Positions 5,766 through 7,757 of a DNA stretch of 7,757 nt are shown one piece after another. A program made the position numbers and the translations under genes. Each line of letters begins with the position of its first letter. Positions within the stretch are counted from its first letter, which is position 1. The stretch covers positions 1 through 7,757 of the forward strand of contig CAIZMS010000066.1 of assembly GCA_903934155.1 (NCBI GenBank), in the 5' to 3' direction. The DNA comes from an uncultured bacterium (GTDB lineage Bacteria; Verrucomicrobiota; Kiritimatiellia; CAIKKV01; CAITUY01). The notes under the pieces were generated by a model. The model had not been told where the DNA came from and ran no database searches. It saw nothing but the letters and a program-made list of their open reading frames with translations.

Positions 5766-7757
5766 GGGGTGCGGGGTGGTCTTTCAGACTCCCGCCGCAG
5801 GGCAGTCTGTGGTGATCTATTTTTCCGGAGCGGCAAAATCGAAATTGTGGACTCCGCAGTCCGGGCTGACTCCCGGCGTTATTTTCTGCAAGAGCTTTGG
5901 AACCTCGTCCCAGCAAGCTGCGCACCAGTTGGGTGAACTCGGTCGTGTTGGGGCCAAGGTTCATTATGGTAATCAGGCATGGACTGCCGGGGAGTATAAA
6001 GGGGATACGATTCCCCTTGCCCTGGGGGAATCGCGCCCGGGCGGGACCGCGATGTATCTTTTGGCCCATGTGATTGTCAGGGATCCCGGGGCTACTTGGG
6101 TGGCCCCTCTAACGCGAGCCGGGCAGATGGATATTGTGATAGACGGAAAACCGATTGGCCTGTCCAAGAAAAACGAGAAACGGGGAGGGGTGGGTGGGAC
6201 CGTCCAGCTTTCCGCAGGACCTCACCGGGTGGAACTGTACGGGTACAATTCGACAGGGGGAGCCATGGGGCCGATGATGTTTACCTGGCGGACTCCTAAA
6301 ACCACAATCCAGGAACTCGGGGGACCGCGTGCCCCTGATCTCAAGTATCCCGGAACCCCCATGTGCGAAAGCAGGTTCCCGAGGGATGATGAAATCGTCA
6401 AATCCGGCTCCAGTCAAATTCGGACTATTCAGGCCCAGGATGGCGGGCCCATTGCCAGCTTCAAGATGTCTCCCGGAAATGTATTTTGGTTTCCGGGTGA
6501 GGAGGCGATCATTCAGTATGGGCTCAAGGTGGAATCGAAGGGCAATCCGGCGGGAACCCGGTACTGTTGGACGTTCGATGGCATGCCGGGAGCCTTGGCC
6601 GCAGGTTCCGAATTGACGTGGCTGTTCAAAGGGGGGGAAGATACCTGGGTCACGCTTACGGCGGAATCGGGCGGGAAGCGATCCATAGCCCGACTCCTGT
6701 TCTACCCGTTTTCCGAGGAGAAGAGCAGCATCGCGTATGATTCGACCCGTGCGGATTTTCGACAGGCCTGCCTGACTATGGTGAAGTCTTTTTCTGAAAA
6801 GGAAGATCCCTTTTCAGGCTGGACTCCCGGCATGTGGAGTAATCTGTTCAGGGTTCTGGATCTCCAGATGGAGGATCCGTTGCTTGGCTATCTTGTGACG
6901 CAGCGGTGGGACTTCCTGAAGAAAAAACTGGATGATGCGCAGAAGTCGAGATTTCAGGATTTGTTCCTGATTATCAAGGCGCGCCAAAATCCGAAAGAGG
7001 CGCTTAAATGGGCGCAGGAGTTCTGTGCTGGTGACTGCCCCCGTTCCCGGGTTGTGATGCTGCAGTTAAAGCAGGCTGAAATCATGATGTATTACCTGAA
7101 TGATTTGGAGGGAGCCCGAAAAATCATCATCCCACTTTTGCTGTCATCGGGTGATGAGGGGGAATGGGCGAGAATCAGGATGGGCGACCTGGAATTCCTG
7201 TCCCGTAACCTGAATGAGGCCACGGGACGTTATGGGGAGGTTCAAAACCGATCCAAGGCAGGTACTCTCAAGGCAGTAGCCCCTGCGACTAAGTTTCATG
7301 GAGCGACTCTTTCCGGGCCAGTAAAGTCGGCTGATTTTGCGAAAAGGAATACGCCTCAAAAGAGTGTCGTCAGCAAGCCGACTGAATTTGAGACCCCTGG
7401 TGCTGTAGCCGAGTGGAAGCTGTCCGCCATCCGGGATGTGGCCGCCTCAGAGACGGTCGGGGGGCTGATGGATCAGGGGTTCTATGATGAGGCGTTTCAA
7501 GCCTTGAAGACATGGGAGCGGTCGTTCCCGTTGAACAAAATCACGGGCGATTACATTCTTCGGGAGGCGACGCTGTATATGGCGTTGAAGGACTACAAGC
7601 GGGCTCGTGTGATTCTCGCCGCCTATTGCGAGCAGATTGATGCTTCGAATTTCCTGCCCGGGGCTATGAAAATGGTCAGGAGTTGCATGATCTATATGAA
7701 TGAGCCTGATGCGGTGGTGAATAAATACTATAACGAACTCCTGAAACGAACCAGATC
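5731..7757 (+). CDS. Body of secreted DUF2341-like/PKD-like/TPR-like protein (3' end outside window)
   Basis: This frame has no stop from 5620 to the last base; 675 codons are counted from the TTG at 5731. Residues 1-60 complete the DUF2341-like domain (VLWHNVAKGCGVVFQTP, KLWTPQSGLTPGVIFCKSFG). Residues ~104-190 form a second sandwich with LLAHVIVRDPGATWVAPLTR, then IVIDGKPIGLSKK and HRVELYGYN, similar to PA14-like or carbohydrate-binding sandwiches. Residues ~250-327 look like a PKD domain (CWTFDGMPG, then WLFKGGEDTWVTLTA). Two alpha-helical blocks (~336-510 and ~563-675) have TPR-like spacing, for example EATLYMALKDYKRARVILAAY, separated by a Lys/Pro/Ser-rich linker. The TTG has AAAGGAG at ideal spacing, but starting here would split the first domain and lose the signal peptide. 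The body is therefore more likely the continuation of the 5490 fragment. An extracytoplasmic binding or scaffold role is inferred; no enzyme motif is seen. Confidence 0.75.
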   Translation, partial: MASGVLWHNVAKGCGVVFQTPAAGQSVVIYFSGAAKSKLWTPQSGLTPGVIFCKSFGTSSQQAAHQLGELGRVGAKVHYGNQAWTAGEYKGDTIPLALGESRPGGTAMYLLAHVIVRDPGATWVAPLTRAGQMDIVIDGKPIGLSKKNEKRGGVGGTVQLSAGPHRVELYGYNSTGGAMGPMMFTWRTPKTTIQELGGPRAPDLKYPGTPMCESRFPRDDEIVKSGSSQIRTIQAQDGGPIASFKMSPGNVFWFPGEEAIIQYGLKVESKGNPAGTRYCWTFDGMPGALAAGSELTWLFKGGEDTWVTLTAESGGKRSIARLLFYPFSEEKSSIAYDSTRADFRQACLTMVKSFSEKEDPFSGWTPGMWSNLFRVLDLQMEDPLLGYLVTQRWDFLKKKLDDAQKSRFQDLFLIIKARQNPKEALKWAQEFCAGDCPRSRVVMLQLKQAEIMMYYLNDLEGARKIIIPLLLSSGDEGEWARIRMGDLEFLSRNLNEATGRYGEVQNRSKAGTLKAVAPATKFHGATLSGPVKSADFAKRNTPQKSVVSKPTEFETPGAVAEWKLSAIRDVAASETVGGLMDQGFYDEAFQALKTWERSFPLNKITGDYILREATLYMALKDYKRARVILAAYCEQIDASNFLPGAMKMVRSCMIYMNEPDAVVNKYYNELLKRTR

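Overview
The window is a stretch of about 7.8 kb at moderate GC with all genes on the + strand. The gaps between genes are short (19, 32 and 41 bases), so it reads as one operon cut by both window edges. The gene content points to the PVC group of bacteria (Planctomycetota, Verrucomicrobiota, Lentisphaerota, Kiritimatiellota). A membrane protein with a glutamine-amidotransferase-like fold next to a giant DUF4175-like membrane coiled-coil protein is the arrangement I associate with the MoxR/DUF58/VWA ('Bat-type') cell-envelope operons of that group. This placement rests on remembered family patterns, not on a search.

Layout: (1) Bases 1-1140 hold the 3' part of the amidotransferase-like membrane protein, whose beginning lies upstream. 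(2) Bases 1160-1819 encode a small secreted beta-sandwich protein that looks like a carbohydrate- or galactose-binding domain. (3) Bases 1852-5448 encode a 1198-residue DUF4175-like protein with three N-terminal membrane segments, periplasmic beta domains, coiled coils, a glycine-rich disordered block and a helical tail. (4) From 5490 to the end of the window runs a secreted multidomain gene (DUF2341-like domain, ligand-binding-like sandwich, PKD-like domain, TPR-like helices). It is interrupted by a +1 frameshift near 5727-5731. Its main frame is open from 5620 to the last base and is cut by the window edge.

The inferred common theme is the periplasm and cell envelope: two membrane proteins with large periplasmic parts, and two exported proteins with adhesive or ligand-binding folds. 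The biochemical role of this set is not known to me.

The most interesting spot is the frameshift in gene 4. Although an ordinary indel or sequence error is the default explanation, the heptamer AAAGGAG, the same one that serves as ribosome-binding site for genes 2 and 3, sits just upstream of a CCC-TTT shift site and exactly 6 bases ahead of a TTG codon in the downstream frame. Gene 4 itself starts inside a six-copy hexanucleotide repeat (CGATTA type) and has no well-placed Shine-Dalgarno sequence. No stretch over 300 bases lacks a gene. I saw no tRNA, rRNA, CRISPR array, insertion sequence or convincing terminator.
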